Source: Gammaproteobacteria bacterium
GTDB lineage: Bacteria > Pseudomonadota > Gammaproteobacteria > Arenicellales > Poriferihabitantaceae
Direction of reading: 5' to 3'
Assembly: GCA_020027415.1 (NCBI GenBank)
Contig: JAHRAW010000128.1
Span: 1-6,689 of the forward strand
Length of the DNA: 6,689 nucleotides
Below are positions 1 to 6,576 of this stretch, in pieces. The notes under the pieces were generated by a model, which was given only the letters and a program-made list of their open reading frames with translations, did no database searches and had not been told where the DNA came from. The translations under genes and the position numbers were made by a program. Numbering within the stretch: the stretch's first letter is position 1; the number at the start of each line of letters is the position of its first letter.

Positions 1-200
1 ACTGCAGTTTGTGTGAGCCGGAATGTCCGGTGGATGCGATTTGCTCGGAGGACGACTTGCCGGATGAACAACAACATTTCCTGCAACTGAACGCGGAACT
101 GAGCGAAATCTGGCCGGTCATCGCCGAAATGAAACCGTCGCCGCCCAATGCCGATATGTGGGCGCAGGAAAAAGACAAACTGCAACATTTGGAGCGTTAA
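1..200 (+). CDS. fdxA: 7Fe ferredoxin (3Fe-4S/4Fe-4S), C-terminal part, 5' end cut by window edge
   Basis: Small soluble cytoplasmic electron carrier of the Azotobacter vinelandii FdI type, which holds one [3Fe-4S] and one [4Fe-4S] cluster. The reading frame enters from the left edge (bases 1-2 finish an upstream codon) and stops at TAA 198-200, leaving 65 codons. It begins inside the second cluster-binding motif: Cys at 3-5, 12-14 and 24-26 followed by Pro, i.e. C-x2-C-x3-C-P, then PVDAI. The distinctive tail follows, with QLNAELSEIWP and the ending KLQHLER, both hallmarks of this family. In A. vinelandii FdI (106 residues) the part from the equivalent Cys42 to the end is also 65 residues, so there is no indel in the visible part. 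The first cluster motif and the start lie outside the window. A TTG at 9 could be taken as a start, but it lies inside the cysteine motif and is not the true start. The electron partner is unknown. Confidence 0.93.
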   Translation, partial: CSLCEPECPVDAICSEDDLPDEQQHFLQLNAELSEIWPVIAEMKPSPPNADMWAQEKDKLQHLER

Positions 201-326
201 CTAAACCACCGACCCACCGCCCCGCCACCCTAACTTAAGTGAGCGCCGAGTTGACGCGCATCCGTGCGCTTGCCGAGCACACCGCAGACGCCGACTCAGC
301 CGCATGAATCCGCACCCGAAATTCCC

Positions 327-3101
327 ATGAAAACCGCCGCTTCGCCGGTGATTCGCCGCGCCGATTATCAGCCGCCGACTTTCCGCATTATTGAAACCAA
401 ACTGACGGTGGATCTTGCGTTCCGAGAAACGCGCATCCACGCGTGGCATCGGGTGCGAAGGGCGCCGCCACCAAACGCAAAATTAGATTCGGAAGCGACG
501 GCTGGCTTGCCCGCCGACTCGCCCGCAGACTTGGAATTGGATTTAGACTTGGACACCGTACGGTTGGGGGAAATCGCCGTCAACGGCGTCCCGCTCAGCG
601 CCGCGCAATACCGCGTGCAACGCGACCAATTAATTATTTTCGCGCCGCCGCAAGAGTTTGAACTGAGCATTGAGAACACCATTCAGCCGGCTAACAACAC
701 CGCGCTGAGCGGCTTGTATCAATCCCAAGATATGCTCTGCAGTCAGTGCGAAGCGGAAGGCTTTCGGCGCATCACGCCGGCGGTTGACCGACCCGACAAC
801 CTCGCCCAATACCAAGTGACCTTGCGCGCCGCGCGGCGCACTTTTCCAGTGCTACTTTGCAATGGCAACCTGCTTGAACAAGGCGCGCTGGCTGGCGGCA
901 GGCACTACGCAATCTGGCGCGACCCGTTTCCCAAGCCGACTTATTTATTCGCCATCGTGGCCGGCAAGTTGGCGTGTTTGCAAGACCGCTTTATCACTTG
1001 CAACCAGCGCGCGGTGGCGTTGCGGTTTTTTGCCCGCGACCGCGACGTGGATAAATGCAAGCACGCGCTGGCGTCGCTCAAACGCGCGATGCGGTGGGAT
1101 GAGCAAGCCTATGGGCGCGAGTATGATTTGGATTTGTTCAATGTAGTGGCGGTGAGCGATTTCAACATGGGCGCGATGGAGAACAAGAGCCTGAACATTT
1201 TTAACACCAAGTATGTGTTAGCCGACCCCAATATGGTCACCGACGCGGATTTTGAGGATGTAGAAAATGTCATCGGGCATGAATATTTTCACAACTGGTC
1301 CGGCAACCGCGTAACCTGCCGCGATTGGTTTCAACTGAGCCTGAAAGAAGGCTTCACGGTATTCCGCGAACAACAATTCAGCGCCGCCATGGGGCGCGCG
1401 GCGGTCAAGCGCATTGAGGATGTGGATGCGTTGCGAAGCCATCAATTTCGCGAAGACGCCGGTCCGATGGCGCATCCGGTGCGCCCGGATTCATACCTTG
1501 AAATCAATAACTTCTATACCGCCACGGTGTATGAAAAAGGCGCCGAGGTGATTCGCATGCTGCACACCTTGCTCGGCGCGGAAAAGTTTCGCGCCGGCGC
1601 CGACTTGTATTTTGCCCGCCACGACGGGCTGGCGGCGACCACCGATGATTTTGTGGCGGCGATGGAACACGCCGGCGGCATAGATTTGCAGCAATTCCAA
1701 AACTGGTATTGCCAAGCCGGCACGCCGGTGGTAGAAGTGGATACGAAGTATCATGCCAAACGCGGCACTTTCACGGTCAGCCTGCGCCAGAGTTGTCCGC
1801 CCACGCCTCAGCAACCGCACAAGCAGCCGTTGGTGATTCCGCTGCGCGCCGCGCTGTTTGATCAGGCTGGGCGGCGCCTCGGCATGCAACTGGAGCCTTC
1901 GTGTGACGCTGCGCAGGCGACTCCGCCGCCGGCTGCCGATGAGCAATTATTGGTGCTAACCAAGCCGCAACAAACCTTCGTGTTCACCGGCGTTCGGCGC
2001 AAGCCGCTGCTGTCTTTATTGCGCGGCTTCAGCGCCCCGGTGGAACTTCGCCAGTCGCTCTCCGAGCGCGAACTCGCGCTGCTGCTGGCGCACGAAGACG
2101 ACCCGTTTAATCGCTGGGAAGCCGGGCAAAAATTGTTGTGCAAGCAAATCCTTGCCGGTGTGGCGCGTATGCAGGCGCGGCGCGCGTGCGCCGAAGACGA
2201 AGACGAATCGGCGACCGAAACGGACGCCGCCTACACCCAGTCTTTTGCGGCAATGTTGGATGATGAAGCAGCCGACCCGGCGTTGCAAGCCCGCATTCTG
2301 ACCTTGCCCGCCGAAACTTATCTCAGCGAATTAGTGACACCGATTGACCCAGCGGCGATTTTCACCGCGCGCCGCCAAGTGCAATATCAACTGGCGCAAG
2401 CGCTCAAAAGCAAACTGCTGGCGCGCTATCATCAACTCAATCAGCAAAACGACGGCGCGCTCAATACGCAACAAATCGGCATCCGCAGTTTGCGCAATGC
2501 GTGTCTCGGTTGCTTGATTGCCTTAGACACTCCCGAAGTTCACCGCTTAGCGGCGGCGTTGTTGGCAAATTCCAGTTGCATGACGGATGCGATGGCGGCG
2601 TTGTCAGCGTTGCTCAATTCCAGTTATGCCAACCGCCATGCTTTGTTGGATGATTTTTACCAGCGATGGAAAGAGGAACCGCTGGTGGTGGATAAATGGC
2701 TCGCCCTGCAAGCGTGCGTGGCGCGACCGGAAACGTTGTCGCGGGTGCAAGCGTTAACGCAACATGAAGCGTTTGACCGCGCCAATCCCAACAAAGTTTA
2801 TGCGTTGATTTTCGGCTTCAGTTACGCCAACCAGTTTTGTTTTCACGCAAGCGACGGCGCCGGCTATCAATTTGCCCGCGACTGGGTGGCGCAACTGGAT
2901 CCGCTGAATCCGCAACTAAGCGCCAAGTTGGCGGCGGTGTTTAATAACTGGAAAAAATACACCCCGCAACGCAAAGCGCATATGCGAACCATGTTGGAGC
3001 AAATTGCCAAGTTGCCAAAACTGTCGCGGGATGTCGCCGAAATCGTGGGCAAGAGTTTGCCTGAGGATGAGATATGCGCAACGGCGAAGTCAAAGAACTA
3101 A
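327..3101 (+). CDS. pepN: Aminopeptidase N, M1-family zinc metallopeptidase
   Basis: Cytoplasmic broad-specificity aminopeptidase that removes N-terminal residues from peptides late in protein turnover. Numbered from ATG 327 (924 residues; E. coli PepN has 870), the M1 signature is complete. GAMEN is at 282-286, HEYFH at 318-322 and the third zinc ligand Glu341 lies in LKEG, giving HExxH-x18-E. Tyr402 in TVYEKGAEVIRM is the transition-state tyrosine, and Gln140/Glu142 in CSQCEAEGFR bind the substrate N-terminus. All sit exactly 21 residues after their E. coli equivalents, so one net N-terminal insertion accounts for the shift. It is a Pro/Ala/Asp-rich stretch at about residues 46-68. More length lies in the C-terminal helical domain, including an acidic run near 622-633. 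The frame is open back to GTG 264, adding 21 Pro/Thr-rich residues, but ATG 327 places the conserved R-x-DY-x-x-P start as in E. coli. No strong ribosome binding site is visible at either. The gene lies 126 bases after fdxA on the same strand and probably has its own promoter, though none is convincing. Confidence 0.96.
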   Translation: MKTAASPVIRRADYQPPTFRIIETKLTVDLAFRETRIHAWHRVRRAPPPNAKLDSEATAGLPADSPADLELDLDLDTVRLGEIAVNGVPLSAAQYRVQRDQLIIFAPPQEFELSIENTIQPANNTALSGLYQSQDMLCSQCEAEGFRRITPAVDRPDNLAQYQVTLRAARRTFPVLLCNGNLLEQGALAGGRHYAIWRDPFPKPTYLFAIVAGKLACLQDRFITCNQRAVALRFFARDRDVDKCKHALASLKRAMRWDEQAYGREYDLDLFNVVAVSDFNMGAMENKSLNIFNTKYVLADPNMVTDADFEDVENVIGHEYFHNWSGNRVTCRDWFQLSLKEGFTVFREQQFSAAMGRAAVKRIEDVDALRSHQFREDAGPMAHPVRPDSYLEINNFYTATVYEKGAEVIRMLHTLLGAEKFRAGADLYFARHDGLAATTDDFVAAMEHAGGIDLQQFQNWYCQAGTPVVEVDTKYHAKRGTFTVSLRQSCPPTPQQPHKQPLVIPLRAALFDQAGRRLGMQLEPSCDAAQATPPPAADEQLLVLTKPQQTFVFTGVRRKPLLSLLRGFSAPVELRQSLSERELALLLAHEDDPFNRWEAGQKLLCKQILAGVARMQARRACAEDEDESATETDAAYTQSFAAMLDDEAADPALQARILTLPAETYLSELVTPIDPAAIFTARRQVQYQLAQALKSKLLARYHQLNQQNDGALNTQQIGIRSLRNACLGCLIALDTPEVHRLAAALLANSSCMTDAMAALSALLNSSYANRHALLDDFYQRWKEEPLVVDKWLALQACVARPETLSRVQALTQHEAFDRANPNKVYALIFGFSYANQFCFHASDGAGYQFARDWVAQLDPLNPQLSAKLAAVFNNWKKYTPQRKAHMRTMLEQIAKLPKLSRDVAEIVGKSLPEDEICATAKSKN

Positions 3102-3107
3102 TGGGAG

Positions 3108-3126
3108 CATGCGCGGGATGCGCATG
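3108..3126 (+). terminator. Short GC-rich hairpin just after pepN, possible weak terminator
   Basis: A perfect 7-bp stem, CATGCGC (3108-3114) with GCGCATG (3120-3126) around the 5-base loop GGGAT, begins six bases after the pepN stop codon. The stem is GC-rich but is not followed at once by a T run; the nearest T-rich stretch is some 30 bases downstream. It therefore lacks the form of a classical intrinsic terminator. It may still protect the pepN mRNA end or aid termination. No better candidate is visible for either convergent gene in the 160-base gap. Confidence 0.3.
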
Positions 3127-3196
3127 GGGATGTTGCGCGGGTTTGTGAAGTTGGTTTAATTTTCCGGGTTAGCAAATAAGGCGGGGCTCATTTTTG

Positions 3197-3232
3197 ACTT
3201 ACTTGCTTGTTTATTTATTTACTTACGCACTT
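3197..3232. repeat. Degenerate tetranucleotide-periodic AT-rich repeat between convergent genes
   Basis: About nine 4-base units of the type ACTT, GCTT, GTTT, ATTT, ACTT and ACTT-like variants run head to tail between the ends of pepN and waaA, and TTAACTT follows. The tract is AT-rich in a GC-rich neighbourhood. It codes for nothing I can recognise. It may be a decayed simple repeat or merely low-complexity spacer DNA. Confidence 0.5.
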
Positions 3233-3261
3233 AACTTAGTTTGAATTTAACTTTCGCCTAC

Positions 3262-4527
3262 TTACCCCGCTAACGTTTGTGCAATCAAAGCGCGGACTTT
3301 TTGTAGCGCGCCGCGATTTTTCTCCACCAACTCTCTGCCGCGGTTGCCGTATTGTTCGCGCAACAACGGATTATCCAATAAACGTTGCATGACTTCGGTC
3401 AGTTCATCGGCATGCATCACTTGCAAGCCGGCCGAATGTTGCACCAACAAATCGGCGATTTCGGCAAAATTAAACATGTGCCGCCCGAACACCACCGCCA
3501 CCCCCGCCGCCGCCGCTTCCAGTACATTATGCCCGCCGAACGGCTTCAGGCTGCCGCCGATAAACGCCACATCGGCGGCGGCGAGCAGCATGGGCAATTC
3601 GCCCATAGTGTCGGCTACATAAACCGCCGCCTCAGCAGGCACCGAATGCCGATTTTGCGAGCGCAGCACCGTGTTGTACTGACGCGCGCAACGGCGAAAC
3701 ACGGCGGCGAAACGGTGCGGATGGCGCGGCACAATTACCAACAGCAACGCTTGGAACTCGGCGCGCAGCCGCGCGAAAGCGGCAAGGATTTGCGCTTCTT
3801 CGCCGTCGTGCGTGCTGCCGGCCACCCACACCAAGCGCTCGCGCCCCCACGCGTTGCGCATCAATTTCGCCGCCGCCGCAACATCGGGTGACACTTCCAT
3901 ATCAAATTTTAGGTTGCCGGTCACCGTGAGCGCGGCCTTCGGCGCGCCCAAGCGACGTAGCCGCTCGGCGTCGGCTTCGGTTTGCACTGCGAAGCAATTA
4001 ATTTTTGCCAGCGTCGGGCGGATAAGTTTCGCCACGCGCCGATACCCGCGATACGAACGCTTGGACAATCGCACATTCGCATACAACATCGGGATGCCGC
4101 GCCGATGACAACTGGCGATTAAGTTGGGCCAGATTTCGGTTTCCATGACCACCGCCAAACACGGCTGCACGCGCTCGAGAAAACGCCTTGCCGCGCCGGG
4201 ATAATCATACGGCAGGTGGCAGTGGGCAACCCGTCCGCCGAAGGTTTTTGTTACGCGGTCGGCGCCGGTCGGCGTCATGGTAGTGAGCAGAATCGGCTTG
4301 TGCGCAGCATTTTCCAGCAGGGCATGAATCAGCGGCGTGGCGGCGTTCACCTCGCCCACCGATACCGCGTGAATCCAGATGCCGCCGGGCGGCGGATGAA
4401 AGCCGAGCCACCCCAACCGCTGCGGTAGGTTTGCAAAGTAGCGGCGGTCGCGCAGCGCGCGGTAAAACAACCGCAACATGAACAACGGAAACGCTAAATA
4501 CAGCGCCGCGCGATAGAGGGTTAGCAT
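3262..4527 (-). CDS. waaA: 3-deoxy-D-manno-octulosonic acid (Kdo) transferase
   Basis: Inner-membrane-anchored GT30 glycosyltransferase that moves Kdo from CMP-Kdo onto lipid IVA, the first core step of lipopolysaccharide synthesis on the cytoplasmic face. The product has 421 residues (E. coli WaaA 425) and begins with a hydrophobic anchor at about 2-22 (LTLYRAALYLAFPLFMLRLF). Family blocks follow in order: HAVSVGE (53-59), TTMTPTG (82-88), METEIWPN (128-135), ANVRLSKRS, VTGNLKFD, GSTHDGEE, PRHPHRF, and the C-terminal nucleotide-binding region with GGSLKPFGGHNVLEAAA and FNFAEIA. ATG 4525-4527 is chosen because MLTLYRAALYL aligns with the E. coli start. A frame extension to TTG 4554 would overlap hemF and add only nine residues. 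The start lies 5 bases after the hemF stop, with no clear ribosome binding site, suggesting translational coupling. One oddity: Gln36 stands where relatives have the conserved Glu of an E-R-x-G motif. Whether it adds one or two Kdo units cannot be read from sequence. Confidence 0.95.
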   Translation of the reverse strand: MLTLYRAALYLAFPLFMLRLFYRALRDRRYFANLPQRLGWLGFHPPPGGIWIHAVSVGEVNAATPLIHALLENAAHKPILLTTMTPTGADRVTKTFGGRVAHCHLPYDYPGAARRFLERVQPCLAVVMETEIWPNLIASCHRRGIPMLYANVRLSKRSYRGYRRVAKLIRPTLAKINCFAVQTEADAERLRRLGAPKAALTVTGNLKFDMEVSPDVAAAAKLMRNAWGRERLVWVAGSTHDGEEAQILAAFARLRAEFQALLLVIVPRHPHRFAAVFRRCARQYNTVLRSQNRHSVPAEAAVYVADTMGELPMLLAAADVAFIGGSLKPFGGHNVLEAAAAGVAVVFGRHMFNFAEIADLLVQHSAGLQVMHADELTEVMQRLLDNPLLREQYGNRGRELVEKNRGALQKVRALIAQTLAG

Positions 4528-4532
4528 GGCGT

Positions 4533-5489
4533 TTACGGCGCGCGCGCCAACCAATCTCGCGGCGTAAGATACTCATCCACCAACTTTTGTTCATCGCTGC
4601 CGGGCGGCGCGCGCCAGTTGTATTTCCAGTGCGCCTGCGGCGGCATGGACATGAGGATGGATTCGGTGCGCCCGCCGGATTGCAGACCGAATAATGTGCC
4701 GCGGTCGTAAATCAGGTTGAATTCCACATACCGCCCACGGCGGTAACCTTGAAACATCCGCTGCCGTTCGCAGTACGGAGTCGCGCGCCGCCGCTGCACA
4801 ATCGGTCGGTATGCGCGGATGAAACTGTCGCCAACGCTGCGCACGAAAGCAAAAGCCGAAGCAAAACCGCCGGCTTGATAGTCGTCAAAAAACAAGCCGC
4901 CGATGCCGCGCGCTTCGCCGCGATGTGGCAACTGAAAATAGCGGTCGCAGTCGGCTTTGAATCTGCGGTAATGCTGCGCGCCGAACGGGTCGCAAGCTTG
5001 CTTGGCGGTTTGATGCCAATGCACGCAGTCCTGCACGAAACCATAGTAGGGGGTTAAATCGTAGCCGCCGCCAAACCACCACACCGGCGCGTTGCCGCGC
5101 GCATCCGCCAGAAAAAACCGCACATTGAGATGGCAGCACGGCACATAGGGGTTGAGCGGATGCATTACCAGAGAAACCCCCGCCGCCTCAAACGGCTGCT
5201 CGGCAAGCGACGCGCGTTGCGCAGTAGCGGCGGCGGCCGGCGGCAGTTTGGCGCCCCGCACATGGGAGAAATTCACCCCGCCCTTTTCAAATAACTCGCC
5301 TTGTTCAAGCACGCGCGTAATCCCGCCGCCGCCATTCGCGTGCCGCCAAACATCCTCGCCAAAAGCCGCGCCCGTTTCAAGTTCTCCCAGTTGTCGGCAA
5401 AGGTCGTCTTGCAGGCGCTTGAAATACTGAATCACCGTGCCGATGGAAACCGAGTCGCCATGCGTGGAAGACGAGGTGGCGGCGAACAT
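4533..5489 (-). CDS. hemF: Oxygen-dependent coproporphyrinogen III oxidase
   Basis: Cytoplasmic homodimeric enzyme that uses O2 to decarboxylate two propionates of coproporphyrinogen III to vinyls, giving protoporphyrinogen IX in haem synthesis. The 318-residue product (E. coli HemF 299) has the family motifs in order: GGGGITRVLEQG (53-64), GVNFSHV (71-77), GVSLVMHPLNPYVP (104-117), HLNVRFF (120-126), VWWFGGGYDLTPYYGF (136-151), RGIGGLFFDD (194-203, with the conserved Asp), GRYVEFNLIYDRGTLFGLQ and GRTESILMSMPP near the end. The extra length is about 11 residues at the N-terminus plus small loops such as the Ala-rich stretch at 85-90. ATG 5487-5489 starts three bases after the tsaC stop. An internal GTG at codon 19 would be another option, but the ATG is upstream, tightly spaced and more likely. 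Its presence implies growth with oxygen. No oxygen-independent HemN lies in the window, so whether the organism also has one is unknown. Confidence 0.97.
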   Translation of the reverse strand: MFAATSSSTHGDSVSIGTVIQYFKRLQDDLCRQLGELETGAAFGEDVWRHANGGGGITRVLEQGELFEKGGVNFSHVRGAKLPPAAAATAQRASLAEQPFEAAGVSLVMHPLNPYVPCCHLNVRFFLADARGNAPVWWFGGGYDLTPYYGFVQDCVHWHQTAKQACDPFGAQHYRRFKADCDRYFQLPHRGEARGIGGLFFDDYQAGGFASAFAFVRSVGDSFIRAYRPIVQRRRATPYCERQRMFQGYRRGRYVEFNLIYDRGTLFGLQSGGRTESILMSMPPQAHWKYNWRAPPGSDEQKLVDEYLTPRDWLARAP

Positions 5490-5492
5490 TGT

Positions 5493-6047
5493 TCAGCGTC
5501 TCAGCACTTGACCGGTGGCGCCGTGCCGAATGCTGGACGGCACCGCGGCGTTGCCAATGCCGCCCTCCATGAGGAAATCAATCTCAGCGCCGAATTCCCG
5601 CAGCACCGCATCTCCGCTTCGCAACATCTGACGCCCGGCGCGGTTCGCGCTGGTGGAAACAATTGGGGTGCGCGCCCACTGACAAAGTTTCGCCGCCGCG
5701 CGATGCGCGGTGACTCGTACCGCCAAGGTGCTGTGCCGCCCGCGCAACCAGCGGGAGGCGCGCCGACTGGCGGGCAATAACCAAGTGTGTGGGCCGGGCC
5801 ACGAAGCGATTATTTGCGGGTGGCAAGCAACCGCCCACGATTCCACATAGGGTGACAATCTACGCCGACAATCGGCGATTACGATGAGCCCGTTGGCGCG
5901 CGGGCGATGTTTCATGCGCAAGATACGGCGTATCGCCGCGGTGTTGCGCGGGTCGCAACCGAGTCCGAAGCACGCTTCGGTGGGATACGCCACCACGCCG
6001 CCGGCGCGGATGACCGCCGCGGCGCGCGCCACCGACTCAAGGTTCAT
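5493..6047 (-). CDS. tsaC: L-threonylcarbamoyladenylate synthase (t6A37 tRNA modification)
   Basis: YrdC-domain enzyme that makes threonylcarbamoyl-AMP from threonine, bicarbonate and ATP. TsaBDE then use it to form t6A at position 37 of ANN-decoding tRNAs. From ATG 6045-6047 the product has 184 residues (E. coli TsaC 190), with no C-terminal Sua5 domain, so it is the short TsaC form. Visible motifs are YPTEACFGLGCDP (21-33), K46-x-R48 in the nucleotide/substrate pocket, SWPGPHTWLLPA (82-93), GRHSTLAVRVTAH (103-115), PIVSTSANRAG (128-138) and PSSIRH with the ending TGQVLRR. The frame is open back to TTG 6110, but those 21 residues lie inside purE and resemble nothing in TsaC, while the ATG fits E. 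coli (MNN-like start before the first helix). The ATG is 22 bases after the purE stop, with a weak GTGAG-like site. Asn52 stands where E. coli has Lys56 in the KGLI motif. The older names yrdC and rimN refer to the same gene. Confidence 0.95.
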   Translation of the reverse strand: MNLESVARAAAVIRAGGVVAYPTEACFGLGCDPRNTAAIRRILRMKHRPRANGLIVIADCRRRLSPYVESWAVACHPQIIASWPGPHTWLLPASRRASRWLRGRHSTLAVRVTAHRAAAKLCQWARTPIVSTSANRAGRQMLRSGDAVLREFGAEIDFLMEGGIGNAAVPSSIRHGATGQVLRR

Positions 6048-6069
6048 GTTTGCGCACTCACGCCGCCAT

Positions 6070-6576
6070 TCACCGTGGCAAGGATTTTTGCAAGGTGTCG
6101 TCTTTGGCAAGCACCGCGGCGGCGTTTTGTTCGCGGTCGGTGCGCAACCGCGCGTTCAGTTGCTCGTCGCCCAACGCCAATATCTGCGCCGCCAAATAGC
6201 CCGCGTTTTTGGCGCCAGCTTTGCCAATCGCCACGCACGCCACCGCAATCCCGCCCGGCATTTGCACCGTGGACAGCAAGGCGTCTTTGCCCTGCAACGG
6301 TCCGCCTTCCAGCGGCACCCCGATGACCGGCTTTAGGGTCTGCGCGGCGACCGCCCCGGCAAGATGCGCCGCCAAGCCGGCGGCGGCGATAAACACCGCG
6401 CAACCGCGACGTTCGGCGTCCATCACATACTGACGGGTGGCGTTCGGCGTGCGGTGCGCCGAAGTAATTTTGGCTTCCCACGCCACGCCGAGCGCATCAA
6501 GCGTTTGAAACGTGGTTCTCATCACCGGCAGGTCGGAGTCCGACCCCATCATGATTGCGACGAATGGTTTGCTCAT
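6070..6576 (-). CDS. purE: N5-carboxyaminoimidazole ribonucleotide mutase (class I PurE)
   Basis: De novo purine synthesis enzyme. It moves the carboxylate of N5-CAIR (made by PurK) to carbon to give CAIR; the family forms octamers in the cytoplasm. The product has 168 residues (E. coli PurE 169). The N-terminal phosphate/substrate loop reads MGSDSDLPVM (10-19), the catalytic loop SAHRTP (39-44, with His41), then AAGLAAHLAG (65-74), PLEGGPLQGKDALLS and VQMPGGI, and the late IGKAGAKNAGYLAAQIL helix. The AAGLAAHLAG form replaces the E. coli AAGGAAHLPG; I recall both forms among bacterial PurE proteins. The start is ATG 6574-6576, with only a GGA-rich stretch about 10-16 bases upstream as a ribosome binding site. 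It is the first gene of the leftward cluster. purK is not adjacent in the visible sequence, and tsaC follows directly. An AIR-carboxylase (class II) role is unlikely from the motifs but is not excluded by sequence alone. Confidence 0.96.
   Translation of the reverse strand: MSKPFVAIMMGSDSDLPVMRTTFQTLDALGVAWEAKITSAHRTPNATRQYVMDAERRGCAVFIAAAGLAAHLAGAVAAQTLKPVIGVPLEGGPLQGKDALLSTVQMPGGIAVACVAIGKAGAKNAGYLAAQILALGDEQLNARLRTDREQNAAAVLAKDDTLQKSLPR

Noticed and set aside
251..256. TTGACG as a -35 box for pepN
   Set aside because: No -10-like hexamer is found 16-18 bases downstream; the region there is GC-rich.
256..269. GCGCA-TCCG-TGCGC hairpin between fdxA and pepN as an fdxA terminator
   Set aside because: The stem is only 5 bp, lies over 50 bases after the fdxA stop and has no following T run.
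264..326. GTG 264 as the pepN start, adding 21 residues
   Set aside because: The extension is Pro/Thr-rich and unlike PepN. ATG 327 gives the same distance to the first conserved motif as E. coli, and there is no better ribosome binding site at 264.
826..839. Perfect 14-bp palindrome GCGCCGCGCGGCGC inside pepN
   Set aside because: It arises from Arg and Ala codons in GC-rich coding DNA. A single copy within a conserved gene gives no reason to call it a protein-binding site.
1491..1946. Minus-strand open frame of 151 codons inside pepN
   Set aside because: It covers the strongly conserved PepN coding region. Composition is typical of an antisense shadow and no ribosome binding site is seen.
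3385..3891. Plus-strand open frame of 168 codons antisense to waaA
   Set aside because: It lies wholly inside waaA, is rich in His/Arg/Gln as antisense frames are, and has no family resemblance.
4528..4554. TTG 4554 as the waaA start
   Set aside because: It adds nine residues overlapping the end of hemF. ATG 4527 begins the membrane anchor as in E. coli WaaA.
5301..5780. Plus-strand open frame of 159 codons antisense to hemF and tsaC
   Set aside because: It spans two well-supported genes and its protein is a Arg/Ala/Pro-rich shadow with no recognisable motif. Long antisense frames are expected in GC-rich DNA.
6048..6110. TTG 6110 as the tsaC start, adding 21 residues
   Set aside because: The added residues lie within purE coding sequence and do not resemble TsaC; ATG 6047 fits the family length.
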